A stretch of DNA of 64,000 nt, taken from Rhizomucor pusillus (lineage: Eukaryota > Mucoromycota > Mucoromycetes > Mucorales > Lichtheimiaceae). A program made the position numbers and the translations under genes. Within the stretch, counting starts at the first letter, position 1; every line of letters starts with the position of its first letter. This document shows positions 1 through 9,846 of this stretch, piece after piece. The DNA lies in assembly GCA_900175165.2 (NCBI GenBank), contig FWWN02000129.1:1-64000 (forward strand), written 5' to 3'. The notes beneath the pieces were generated by a model. The model saw only the letters and a list, made by a program, of their open reading frames with translations, was not told the DNA's origin and made no database searches.

Positions 1-178
1 CTTCTCAAACATCAGTTTAAAAAACCTCACTTTATCCTGGTCTGAGTAGAGTGTGTATCCTCGTTTAACAGTAGCTTCTCTCATGCGAACGTCTGCGTCC
101 TTTGGTTCATCAGCCTGCATAGCAACGGTTCACGTTCGCTCACACGAGGCATATTGCACAAATACTGCGTGTGCGAGC

Positions 179-418
179 TCACTGATTCAAGAGCGTACGT
201 CTCCCGTCCACAAGATAATCCATGGGTTCAGGCCTGCCATATTCATCAACGACGTTGCCGTGCCCATCTGCATAGAAAAATTGGTTATCCATTTTGAAAA
301 CGTGTGTGATGCGGTACTTCGAGTGTGAAATGGTAGGAAGAAGGAAAACAAAAGTTAAAACGCTTACGTACTTTATATAGTTCTTAGCGTGCGACAAGAC
401 TTTCTGGCTATGCGACAT
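179..418 (-). other. Possible C-terminal exons of an unassigned gene
   Basis: On the minus strand a frame runs from an ATG at 418 to a stop near 179. It contains an intron-like segment with a GTAAGC donor and an AAG acceptor, about 54 nt and in frame. Removing it leaves a roughly 61-residue peptide with a protein-like tail containing the short segments FFYADGHGN and EYGRPEP. No family was recognised. It may be the 3' end of a decayed or mis-assembled gene, or chance. The lack of an obvious promoter or upstream exon keeps confidence low. Confidence 0.22.
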
Positions 419-520
419 CTAATTTGTAAGCACACGACATCTCTTTTTGGGAAATGCGAATTTGACTTTTGACAAAATGCGACATCAATTTTTATGGGAC
501 GCGACATTAATTTATGGAAA
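390..520. repeat. Degenerate 22-bp tandem repeat, six units
   Basis: The core GCGACAT, or a one- or two-base variant, starts at 391, 412, 434, 456, 479 and 501, giving spacings of 21–23 bp. Several units continue with an AT-rich AATTT/TTTTT half. The regular spacing marks a diverged minisatellite. It overlaps the start of the weak minus-strand fragment. Confidence 0.6.
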
Positions 521-2140
521 GTGTGTATCTCGCTGCAGAGATCAGGAACCGACATCGGCGTTGCAGGAAGGGATCCTGCGAACCGAGGAAGGCGGAGGCA
601 GACCTTGCAACCTGCAGCAATAATAGTGGAATGCCCAAATTTGAGCATTTGTGTTACTCAAGTGAAAACAGCGCTGTGTAAACTTTGTTCGGTAGCTTGG
701 CTCTAATGAAATGTGCATTGTAATAATTGTCCTATTTTTCGGCTAGGATACAACACATCTGCGAACATGATGTGCCATTTGTCGTGCATTATTCATGTGA
801 TACAGATGAAGAGTAAAAAAAGGAAGTACTTCCCATTGTAGGCCATAATAAGCTTCGGGAAACAACGTTGCTACATGCTCGGACCTGCGTTTGGATCCGT
901 GCGGATAATTCTGCTGGGATGCAAAAGCAGCGGCATTATGTACATGTATGGCAAATCCCATTTAATACAACCAGGGCAGTAAAAGGATAACGCGCTTGTA
1001 ACGAGTTGAGTATTTTGTTTCCATTACCAAGAGATTACTGCTTTGATTGCCTTTAAAGGCTTAGATTGCGCAACGCTTTTCTATACGGCGGAAGAACACA
1101 ACATAGGGCCAAGCATGACGATGACCAACAGTATGCTTTGCCATCAATTATTCCCGACGTAAGTGTTACCGCGGACACGACGCACCAAAGGGGGGCAGCT
1201 GACTGATTCTGTGGAATGATGGCATGGTAACGCTGCTGCCCTGGCTCGGTCGCGGGGCTTTGCCAACGTCTTGAAAGTAGAAAGCCGCCATAGCAGTGCT
1301 ACCAAAAAACCCTTAGATACTTTATAGGTGAAGTATTCAAGAATAGGTACAAACTATTTCAAGACAAATTTTTCTATCACATTGTCGCTACTGCTACTGA
1401 TGGGGCTTAGCAGCTTTTGTTACTGTTCCTCATTTTCCTTGAACAAAGTATGGTCAGTCGGAGGAGGATGTGCATGGACGTGATAGTAAACAGATCATCG
1501 CCATAAAAGATGAAATGTCACAAAGCTGCTCGTCACATGAGCTAAGCTAATTGAAAGTGTATAAACAAGGCAATTTTTCTTTTACAAGTGACAATGGATT
1601 TCTGGGAAGGGACGAGCATGGCAAAAGTCAATTTGGTGCTGTGAGCGGATCTGTTCCCGAATACCGCGCTTGTCACAACTTGGTAACAATGCTAACCCAT
1701 TCATACCTATCTAGTTAACAATGTTGTTTGTGTTGTCACGAATGCTGCTGCTTAGCATGGACGTTGACAGCAGCTGCGTTAAACTGATTTGGGCTTGACG
1801 ACGTGAAATAGATACAATGGACACTGGTACTGTTGTAGTACGGGTCCCCCAGCTTGTCGGATGTTGCCATTCCTCTCCATGCACAATTTGTTGCGGCGAT
1901 AGCAGAAATAAAATAAAATAATGCCATGGATTTCTGTTTTGGAAAGTTACCGTATCCAATTTACGAAATCGAAAACCATATAAAAGGGCAGTGGCAGAAT
2001 GGCACCTGATATTCCTTACTCAAAGCGTTGGTCGCGCCGAATTTTGACGACTTGACTCTCTGTCTGCATACACACACAGTCTTCTTCCCTCTCATTTTTT
2101 GATTATCCGAGCAGGTTCTCCATTCCATTCCCTGTACATT

Positions 2141-2887
2141 ATGAAACACAGCATCTTTTTCTGCATTGCACTCTTTTCCACCTTGATGGTGTACTACGTT
2201 TCGGCTGTGCCGCTGGCTGCTAGAAGCATCAAGAGCTGCTACAAAAAGAACGCGCGGTTGACCCAGTACTGGATCCCCAAGGAAGGCGACAAAGATATGC
2301 TCAACGATGGCAAAGTCGTCACTTTGAGCGGCTCCAAAACAAAGAAGCTCAAGACTGGCTCCGGAAAGACTATCGCCAAGGTCGCTCCTGTTACATACGA
2401 CGTAAGTTTATATATTCTTCATTAGTGACCCCTCATGTGTAGTTTACTGATACCATCGTATGTAAAGAAATTTCAAATGGAAGGCACTGGTCTCCTGAAG
2501 GATGGCACGATGGTCAATTTGGGTTCGAGCAATAACGTATTTGAAGTCGTCAACCGTAAAAAGGATCCCTATGGATTGGGTAGCAGTGGCAACAGTCTAG
2601 TCCCCTGGGTCAGTGTTGCAGCCAACGATATCAAGCGAGGTACCACCTTGTACGTCAAAGAATTCGATGGGTTGAAGCTGCCTGACGGCAAGACGCATAA
2701 TGGCTGTGTCCGTGTTGACGACGAAGGATGGAGTTTCGATGGTTGCCAGCTCGACTTTTTCGTGCTGCAATACTCTGCCTACACAAAACTATCAAGCAAG
2801 TTGCCTGACAAGATCCATGTCATGGAAAAGAAGTGCAAAGTCCAAAATTACGTAACAAAAGCTGTTCAGAAATGGGCTGTTATTTAA
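2141..2887 (+). CDS. Secreted 3D/double-psi beta-barrel (RlpA-like) protein
   Basis: Two exons, 2141–2401 and 2468–2887, separated by a 66-nt GTAAGT…AAG intron, encode 226 residues. The N-terminus is a clear signal peptide: Lys-His, then a hydrophobic stretch, then an Ala-Val-Pro processing region. The C-terminal half contains the 3D-domain pattern. A segment WVSVAANDIKRGTTLYVKEF resembles the placement and gate strand of double-psi barrels, followed by CVRVDDEGW and the acidic strand CQLDFFVL. Such barrels occur in bacterial lytic transglycosylases and in many fungal secreted proteins of unknown substrate. A cell-wall or extracellular role is inferred. Four or more cysteines suggest disulfides. 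I am confident that it is secreted and carries a 3D-like barrel, but less sure of any catalytic activity. Confidence 0.72.
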
Positions 2888-2975
2888 ACAAAATAAAAAG
2901 AGAGAAACCTGCCATTTGCAGCGGCCGGTTCGACTGCAAACAAAAGAAATGCCGCAATCTTATGATGCAAAGTGT

Positions 2976-3490
2976 CTATTGATGCTGGAACTGGAACTGA
3001 TACCGAGGATCGACCATGATTGTGAGGTAATTGGCTCCAGAGAGGTATGCAGAGAAGGCATTAGCTCCAGCTATGGCTAGGAAGAACGATAAGCATCGCA
3101 CTTTCCAACGATGTGTCTTCATAACAGTGTGGAACGACGGCGTGTTATCACGACAGTTGTACGCTGCGTCCACCGCTCCTAATATTGATACATTTAATCA
3201 CGTATTCTGTGATCCAGATAACGCGAGTAAATAAGAGAGCTCTATATTTACCTTCTTTTTCGTATTCGTCAAAAACGGCTGGGCGAACCATTGTCACATT
3301 GCCATTGTCAATATATCACGTGATGGTTTGGCCTGGTGCGTTCGATTCGCAAGAGGCGATGATGACCTTTGGTTTTCTATCTCGCAATGCTGTACTCTTC
3401 CGCTTGCAAATATTCCGTGCTGTGTTTTGCGTAAGCATGGCCTGCTTCCACCAAAAGAGTCTCTTCAAATTGTTTCAAAATGTCAAGTAG
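2976..3490 (-). pseudogene. piggyBac-like transposase C-terminal relic
   Basis: Reading the minus strand, an exon ending at 3252 (GTAAAT donor) joins one starting at 3178 to give EYEKEG/AVDAAYNCRDN. This is followed by a Lys-Thr-His-Arg-Trp-Lys block, a hydrophobic stretch and an Asn-Ala-Phe. This order (Y/D-Y…G-x-V-D…R…R-W…NA) is the C-terminal signature of piggyBac (DDE_Tnp_1_7) transposases. Upstream, the segment ALRDRKPKVIIASC fits the preceding core strand. The frame is broken by an in-frame TGA at 3316–3318, and no longer catalytic core is recognisable. This is therefore a dead 3' fragment rather than an active or domesticated gene. No terminal inverted repeats or TTAA flanks were identified. 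Family assignment rests on remembered motif order. Confidence 0.55.
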
Positions 3491-3625
3491 TCTCCTTCTG
3501 AGATGATCGGGGAAAAAGAAGTCTGATAGGAAGAACGCGATTGAAAGCCTGTTTAATTCTTTTCTTACCACTTGTAACATCTCTTTGAAGTAGCGCTTTA
3601 CATCTTTACCGTCATTTTTCAACAA

Positions 3626-4076
3626 CTCTTAACATTTCCCATTCAAAGTGTACCACTTGTCACTTAGCAATATTATCATCCGATTTCATTCATTCATTTT
3701 TCCTTCAGATACATTCGGGTGCATCATGGTAAACAGAAACCAGGTATATTACATAAAGTCAATTTGTAAAATGCAGCTGGAAGCTACTATTATCCAAACA
3801 TTTTCGTTGCTATCCGCTAAGCAGTGAGGTTACGTATATTACAAAGCTATTTACAATGGGTTGCTTTAAGACTTCATTCAGGTAATAGAGTGTTGCATGC
3901 ATATTTGTTGTATCTGTGCACTGTGATCGATGTGCCACGTGGGCAGTTTATGCAACTTTTGTTGCCACGACAAACGACGATCTAGCAAGACGCTCGCCCT
4001 GGCTAAGTTTTAAATATTCTCGTGAGCCTTGCATGAGCAATAAATCGGTTTCATGCCATTTCGCGATAAGAATAGA
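3626..4076. other. Intergenic, no gene seen
   Basis: About 450 nt between the piggyBac relic and the 3' end of the minus-strand hypothetical gene. A TAAAT/AATAAA-like AT-rich context is present. No conserved open frame or RNA gene was recognised. Confidence 0.5.
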
Positions 4077-5461
4077 TCAGTGCAAGGATTCTGCCATGAA
4101 CTTTGTGGTAATGATATTTGCATCTTGATGACCCTTATCGAATACAGCTACTAAACTCTCCCGCAAGAATCGGTCTTTCGCTGCTTTTGACATCTGTGAG
4201 AAACGAAACGAAAATAAGATTGACACCTCTTGATCGTCATCTTGCGGTTCATATGCTGGCAAAACTGCCGGCTGTGAAAACTCTTCGATATCATCCAAGT
4301 TCCGAGATGCCTGCGCTTTCTCTCTTTGCAGTTTCAAGCACTCAATCTCATCCTGCCGCAAACGTATGCATCTCCCGACAATGTTGCCATACTTGGATTC
4401 CATTTCCAGGATGCGATAAAGTTCGACACCTTCGTTATCCAGGTATAACTGCACCATCGAGCCGTGAATAGCCACTATTTCCAGACAGGTAAGGAGCATA
4501 TTCAATGAACGATAACAAAAATGTACTTACTTTGTGCATGAACCCTTTGCTCCCACTTTAAATATTCTTGCTTTTCTTGTTCTATAAAGTTGAAGGCGGT
4601 AGATGCTAGACCGTTGCTATCGGAAAGTGCTTTGGACGTTAACGCAAGGTTCAAAGAAGAAGAATCTTTGTTGAAACTCACCTTACAAACACCTTTGGAT
4701 CCACCTTTTGCTCCTGCTGGTGATTCGTGCTTTTTGAAGAAGACGTTGGAAGTATAAACTCGGGCCAGTAAAACTCGCGATCGTCGTTATCCGTCTCCAT
4801 TTCAGTTTTTACGTTGTCTGATCCAAATACAAACTGTGGCGATTTTGGCCGTTCACTTTGATGTGAATCTGGACGATAGTTCTCTTCTTGCGTTGATATT
4901 TGTGACGAGTCTGGTTTGGGACGCCATTGATCTAAGCCGGCCAGGATATTATCGGTTGGCAGACGAGAATCGTTGCGCGAGTTGGCATCAAATGAGTCGG
5001 AAAAGGAATGGATGGAAGAGTCGTATTGCTGCTGTTGTTGCTGCTGTTGATCTGCAGCGACCGTGTCAAATACCTTGTCAGGATCAATTGGATCGAAAGG
5101 GAGGTTATCAAACGAGTCGCTGAAGCTCTGGATACTCGTATCCTGCTTAGCATCCTCCTGATTGTATGCAATGCGATCGTAGACAGGGCTGTTCTCATTA
5201 TCATCAAAGAGTTCAATCGATTCCATCAATTCATCCTGCAGAATATTCATATAGATATGCCTCAGCATTCGACAGCATAAATTACTACTCAACCACTGCA
5301 TACTTGAATACTCTGCGATTCTACTCCTCTTCGAGACCATTCCGCAGGAACTGTCAGCTTGCGCGATTGAGAAGATTGCCCACGCGTTTCCTACAATCCA
5401 AGTTAGGGGTCGGGCATGTCTGAAGCTGACAGCACACTCTGATTACCGATTTGCGCTTCAT
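4077..5461 (-). CDS. Unassigned low-complexity protein with repeated SFSDSFD motif
   Basis: Five exons fit perfectly in phase: 5461–5447 (only 15 nt, MKRKS), 5390–5304, 5235–4682, 4616–4531 and 4474–4077, giving 379 residues. The introns carry GTAATC, GTATGC, GTGAGT and GTAAGT donors, and the first has a CCCTAAC branch site. The N-terminus is basic. The middle is acidic and Ser/Gln/Asp-rich with an eight-glutamine run, and SFSDSFD occurs twice (after TSIQ and after SSIH). The last third is a predicted helical, charged region with leucine/glutamate spacing like a coiled coil. No enzyme motif was recognised. A short 33-nt intron-like segment (GTGTCA…CACAG) lies near the end but is left as coding because of its size. 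The gene shares its upstream region with the plus-strand Trf4-type gene. Function is unknown. Confidence 0.6.
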
Positions 5462-5909
5462 TGGTCAAGAGAAAACGAGAGTAGATAATTCGCCTTTTGC
5501 GTATGCAAATAAGGAAATAGCTCGCCCTTAAGAAATAGCAGGTTTTGACAGAAGCTGGAATATTAGAAATATCAAAATAACAACAGGAAATGTAAACGGC
5601 AATATATTCGGACATAGCAAGAAAGGAGACGTCATCTATATCGTTGCATCTAAGAAGATTCGCAAGGCTTCAGGATCTATATAACAAACGAGAATATTCA
5701 TTTGTAATGTCTTCCTATTGTATATCGAAGTAGCTCCTGAGTATGGCTTATATCTTGCCTTCAGTTCGTTCTATCTGGTGATAAGGCTCGACAACGTCGA
5801 ATTTAGCACGTCCGACCCAGTGCCACTGCGGCGGCTGCCAAAAGGTCCATATGCGGAAACTGGTCAAAAAATTGTTCACTTCTCTTTTGCGTGTGTGCGC
5901 CAGAGAAGC
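5462..5909. promoter_or_regulatory. Shared upstream region of two divergent genes
   Basis: A 448-nt gap separates the start of the minus-strand hypothetical gene (5461) from the start chosen for the Trf4-type gene (5910). Promoters for both must lie here, so a bidirectional promoter is inferred. No specific site can be defended. The plus-strand frame is open back to 5718 but lacks a homologous N-terminus, so it is treated as leader. Confidence 0.4.
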
Positions 5910-7637
5910 ATGGCAAGGGGAAAGAAACGTAACGCAAAACGGCACAAGGCGGCGCATCAGAATCAGCAAAATGACTCGAACCGCACGCTGCCGCTGTCAG
6001 AAGTAAAAGGTGGAAACGGCAAGGATGCGTCGGCGGAAGGGATCTCAAGTAGGTAGCACTTGAGCTGCTGATCGGCTTTGATCTTGACGAACTATGCTTA
6101 CTAGCCGGTGCCGATTTTGTTCCTCTCGATGATCTCGGTGACTTTCCAAAGAATGATTTCCCTCGAGCAGGCAAAAAGAGACGGTATGAGGATGAGTCCG
6201 ATAGCGATATCGAATATGAACGACGGGACGACACAATTGATGTACATCCTTGGTTCGATCTTATGCCTGATGAAACTATTGAAAAACCAAGTGACTTTTC
6301 ACCAATGTAAGTAAAGGCAATCAAGAAGCAATATAGTATCAAAAGTGCTAAGGATAGATAAATGTATCTGTAGAATTCAGAAAGAATTTGACTGTTTCCT
6401 CAAATATATGGAACCGACGATTGCCGAATGCACCTTACGAAAGTATCTTGTTCACAAAATTCAATGCATAGTACACAAACTTGATCCTAGAGCAACGGTG
6501 CATGTGTTTGGCAGTTTCGCAATGAACATGTATCTGCCTAACAGGTACGATTTGCTGCGGAATGGCATTTAAACTTTTGAAATTTAACACGTTTCACCGG
6601 ACTAGCGACATGGATCTCGTCGTGCAAGGGGCCAGTTTTTCGCTGAAAGCGCTCGCAAAGGCACTAGAACGCAATAATCTTTGCAGACGCGCCCAAGTCA
6701 TTTCTAAAGCAAAGGTACTGGTTTATTTTTTTTCAAAGTTGTAACAAGAAATCTGATGATAATCTTCAACAGGTACCAATCGTGAAATTTGTCGATACCT
6801 TGACACGTCTGCAAGTGGATATCTCTCTCGGTCCGGCGAATGGCATTCAAAGTGCAGAGACTGTCCGAAGTATGGTACGGACTCAACCTGCTTTGAGACC
6901 ACTCGCCATGGCTATTAAGCATTTCCTTGCCCTTCGAAATCTGAATGAAGTGTTCACAGGTGGAATGGGCGGATATGCAATAGTATGCATGGTTATGGGA
7001 TTTTTACAGGTGAGTGTAAGAGTAGAAGGAGATGGTTTTGAAATAGATGGCGCTGAGTCAGGGCATTGTAGGCACATCCTCTTGTTGCAAACTCAAGGAT
7101 AGATCCAATGCGTAACTTAGCGCCCTTGCTGCTGGATTTCTTAAAGTTGTATGGAGGAAATTTCAACTATCAACGCGTTGGGATTGACGTGGCTGCTGAG
7201 CAAACCGGTCTTCCTGTATTTTATCCATTGGTTAGTATAAAGTTAACGTTGCATAGGGACTGGAGGAGCGAAAATCTAACAATGTGTGCTATGTATAGAC
7301 TGCCATGAGCACTGACAAATCCGGCCGGTCAGTGTTCCGCATCCGCGATCCTGATGATTATGATAATGATCTTGGTGTCAAGTCTTACAGAGCTGACTAT
7401 GTTGTAAAGGCGTTCAAGGGAGCATACGACACCATGATCGTGAAAGGTGGCAGCGTATGGAAACAAGTGGCAAAAATGGATACCATCGATTTTAAGAAGG
7501 ACGGGCGTGTGCTTTCTATAATGAAGCCTGTGTTCTATATACCATGCGAGATGCAGAGCATTCGAAAACATCTTTACGATGTGTATACATCTCGTTCATG
7601 GTTATCAGAGCCAGAAGCCCAGTCCTTCAAGCTATAA
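5910..7637 (+). CDS. TRF4: Non-canonical poly(A) polymerase, Trf4/PAPD5 type
   Basis: Nuclear nucleotidyltransferase of the TRAMP complex, which adds short oligo(A) tails to aberrant nuclear RNAs for exosome decay. Exons: 5910–6048, 6105–6306, 6374–6544, 6606–6714, 6773–7009, about 7099–7230, and 7299–7637, giving about 442 residues. Visible hallmarks are the catalytic loop GSF…NMYLPNSDMDLVV (around residues 160–178), with the two metal-binding aspartates, and a third acidic strand LQVDISLG. The helical central domain (RPLAMAIKHFLALRNLNEVF, GGMGGYAIV) and the PAP-associated segment (DFLKLYGGNFNY, then IRDPDDYDNDLG) follow. The N-terminus is a short basic/acidic tail. The junction into exon 6 is one base out: a clean join would need one G fewer at 7097–7098. 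This may be a sequencing error or a frameshift. Confidence 0.88.
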
Positions 7638-8327
7638 ACTATAAACCAATAAATGTACATCCATTCAGTAGAAGCTAGGTGCTGGAAGCACCGACAAATA
7701 TGCCATCGTAATTTTCGTTGCGGTGGGTTAGCTTTAAACCTGCTTGCTGAATACGGGTTACTTCGTTCGGAATATGCCGCGGTCGGGAAGGATAAGATGG
7801 ACACATTCTAGACAAAAAAGTCTCATTCATCAGGAGGTATCAGACGTTCGAAACGAAGAGTTCATGAATATTGTGCTTATTTCGGGAATGTTGCCTTCCT
7901 TTTTTTGACAGATGCTGCAAAATAGTAGAACGAAGAGTAGCTACGTAAAATGGACTGAGGCATGATGGATCAGAGCAAATTGAGAATGGCCCATGAGGTT
8001 GGATAGCGTTGTCAAATACTCTAACCTATTTGATCAAAAATTCAAGACTTGTCCACGCATCATGCTCAGGAACAATATGCAAGCTTATGCTTCAAGCAAT
8101 GTTGGAAAGTAGCAGAGTTTAGATACATAGCTCGGATGCTTATTATTGAACTTTCCAATTAAGATGATCGCTGTTGTTAGCGGGAAGAAAGTGGCATGTT
8201 ACACACAATATCTTTGCTTTTTGAGTGTGTGCCTCGCACCCGCCCCTCTTCCCCTCACACACATTTTTTTTTCTGCGCTCGCCCGCCATCTCCCTTTCCT
8301 AACCAGGTCTTCATTCCTTTTCATCTC
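7638..8327. other. Intergenic, septin promoter region
   Basis: 690 nt between the Trf4-type gene and the septin. A pyrimidine-rich tract (8216–8320) lies directly before the septin ATG, as is common for fungal leaders. Nothing else is recognised. Confidence 0.45.
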
Positions 8328-9846
8328 ATGGCTCCGGTCACTGTTTCATCTTCTGGCATTGGCGTGGCTCATTTGCCGAACCAGCGACACAAGATCGTCA
8401 CCAACCGTGGTGCCAACTTTACCGTCATGGTTTGCGGTATGTTACCTCATCTCAAAAAGTATTCTGACAACGCACAAGAGTTTGCTCATCCTTCCCCAAA
8501 CAGGCGAGTCTGGTCTCGGCAAGACGACGTTCATTAATACGCTGTTCACAACGTCCATCAAAGAATACAAGAATCCAGCCAAGCGTCACGAGAAACAGCT
8601 TGATCGCACTGTCGAAATCGAAATTACCAAAGCTGGTAAGTTGGCGAGAAGGTCAGTGACGCACGGACGGTAAAGAGTAGTAATATGATGATAAATCTTA
8701 TAGAGCTCGAGGAACAAATGTTCAAGGTCAAGCTGAGCGTCATTGATACTCCCGGTTTCGGCGATTATGTGAACAACTATGACAGCTGGTTGCCTGTCAT
8801 TGAATTCATTGACGATCAACACGAAAACTATATGCGCCAAGAGCAGCAGCCTAGTCGCAAGGGCAAAATTGACATGCGCGTTCACGTTTGCTTGTATTTC
8901 ATTCGTCCTAACGGACACGGGTAAGCATATACAATGCATTCAATAGATAAGCTCATTTTCTGACTCATATGTCGTCAGTTTGAAACCGCTGGATATTGAA
9001 ATCATGAAGCGCCTTGGATCGCGTGTGAATTTGATCCCTGTTATTGCCAAAGCTGACACATTGACGCCAAAGGACTTGGATCAATTCAAAAAGAAGGTAA
9101 TGCAGGATAGATTATTAAATTTTTCTTGGATGTTGACGCTGGAATGCATAGATTCTTGAGGTGATTGAGGCTCAAAACATTCGTGTATACTCATGCCCTA
9201 TCGAGAGCGACGATGAAGAAGTGACGACGCGCAACAGAGACATCATGTCTGCAATGCCCTTCTCCATTATCGGATCGACACAAACTGTGCGCACACCAGA
9301 CGGACGCGAAGTTCTCGGTCGTCAGTACTCGTGGGGTGTCGCTGAAGTCGAGAACGAGGAGCATTGCGATTTTAAGAAGCTGCGAAATCTCTTGATCCGT
9401 AGCCACATGTTGGATTTGATATCCACGACCGAGGAGATCCATTATGAAAACTACAGACAGCAGCAGATGGCTACTCGCAAGTTTGGCGAGCCCAAGTAAG
9501 CCTATATGTACCATTTCCATGACGCAAGCAAAATGTTGAGCAACAACTTTCTGTAGGGTTAAAAAGTACGAAAATCCAAAGCATCGAGAGAAGGAAGAGG
9601 CCTTGCGAAAGGTGTTTACGGAGCAGGTCAAGGCGGAGGAGAATCGATTCCGTCAATGGGAGCAGCAGGTACGGTCGCACAAGACATGCAGCTATGGCCC
9701 ATATGCTAACGTTGATGCACACGTAGCTTATCCAAGAACGTGATCGCCTGAACAAAGACTTGGAAACACAGCACGCACAAATCAAGGCTCTGGAGGATGA
9801 GTTGGAGCAGCTATACCACCAGCATGGTCGCTCCATTAGACGATAA
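8328..9846 (+). CDS. CDC12: Septin, Cdc12/AspC class
   Basis: Filament-forming GTPase of the septin ring and collar at hyphal tips, branch points and septa. Seven exons (8328–8436, 8504–8635, 8704–8920, 8979–9096, 9152–9495, 9557–9668, 9727–9846) encode 383 residues. A short N-terminus with [15 protein letters not shown] leads into the P-loop GESGLGKTT, then the G3 segment [11 protein letters not shown] and the G4 segment AKADTL. The septin unique element contains [19 protein letters not shown]. The C-terminus is a coiled coil ([20 protein letters not shown]). The very short N-terminal tail and the NLPNQR-type start closely match fungal Cdc12/AspC rather than Cdc3, Cdc10 or Cdc11. All splice phases agree. 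Part of exon 5 and the 3' UTR recur, decayed, at 11122–11280. Confidence 0.95.

Larger units (their letters stand above)
1..2140. other. Gene-poor left end
   Basis: No gene could be supported here apart from a weak minus-strand fragment (179–418) and a tandem repeat (390–520), both listed separately. Short open frames occur on both strands, for example 743–961 and 1711–1959 on the minus strand. They show no recognisable domain and no convincing exon chain. The sequence just before 2141 is pyrimidine-rich and probably holds the promoter and 5' leader of the secreted-protein gene. Confidence 0.5.

Noticed and set aside
4678..4700. Apparent frameshift in the hypothetical gene near 4680
   Set aside because: It disappears when the GTGAGT donor (4681–4676) is joined to the CCGATAG acceptor before 4616, a 65-nt intron with a GTTAAC branch site.
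5803..6342. Minus-strand 179-codon Ser-rich frame
   Set aside because: Shadow of Trf4-type exons 1–2 and of the intron between them.
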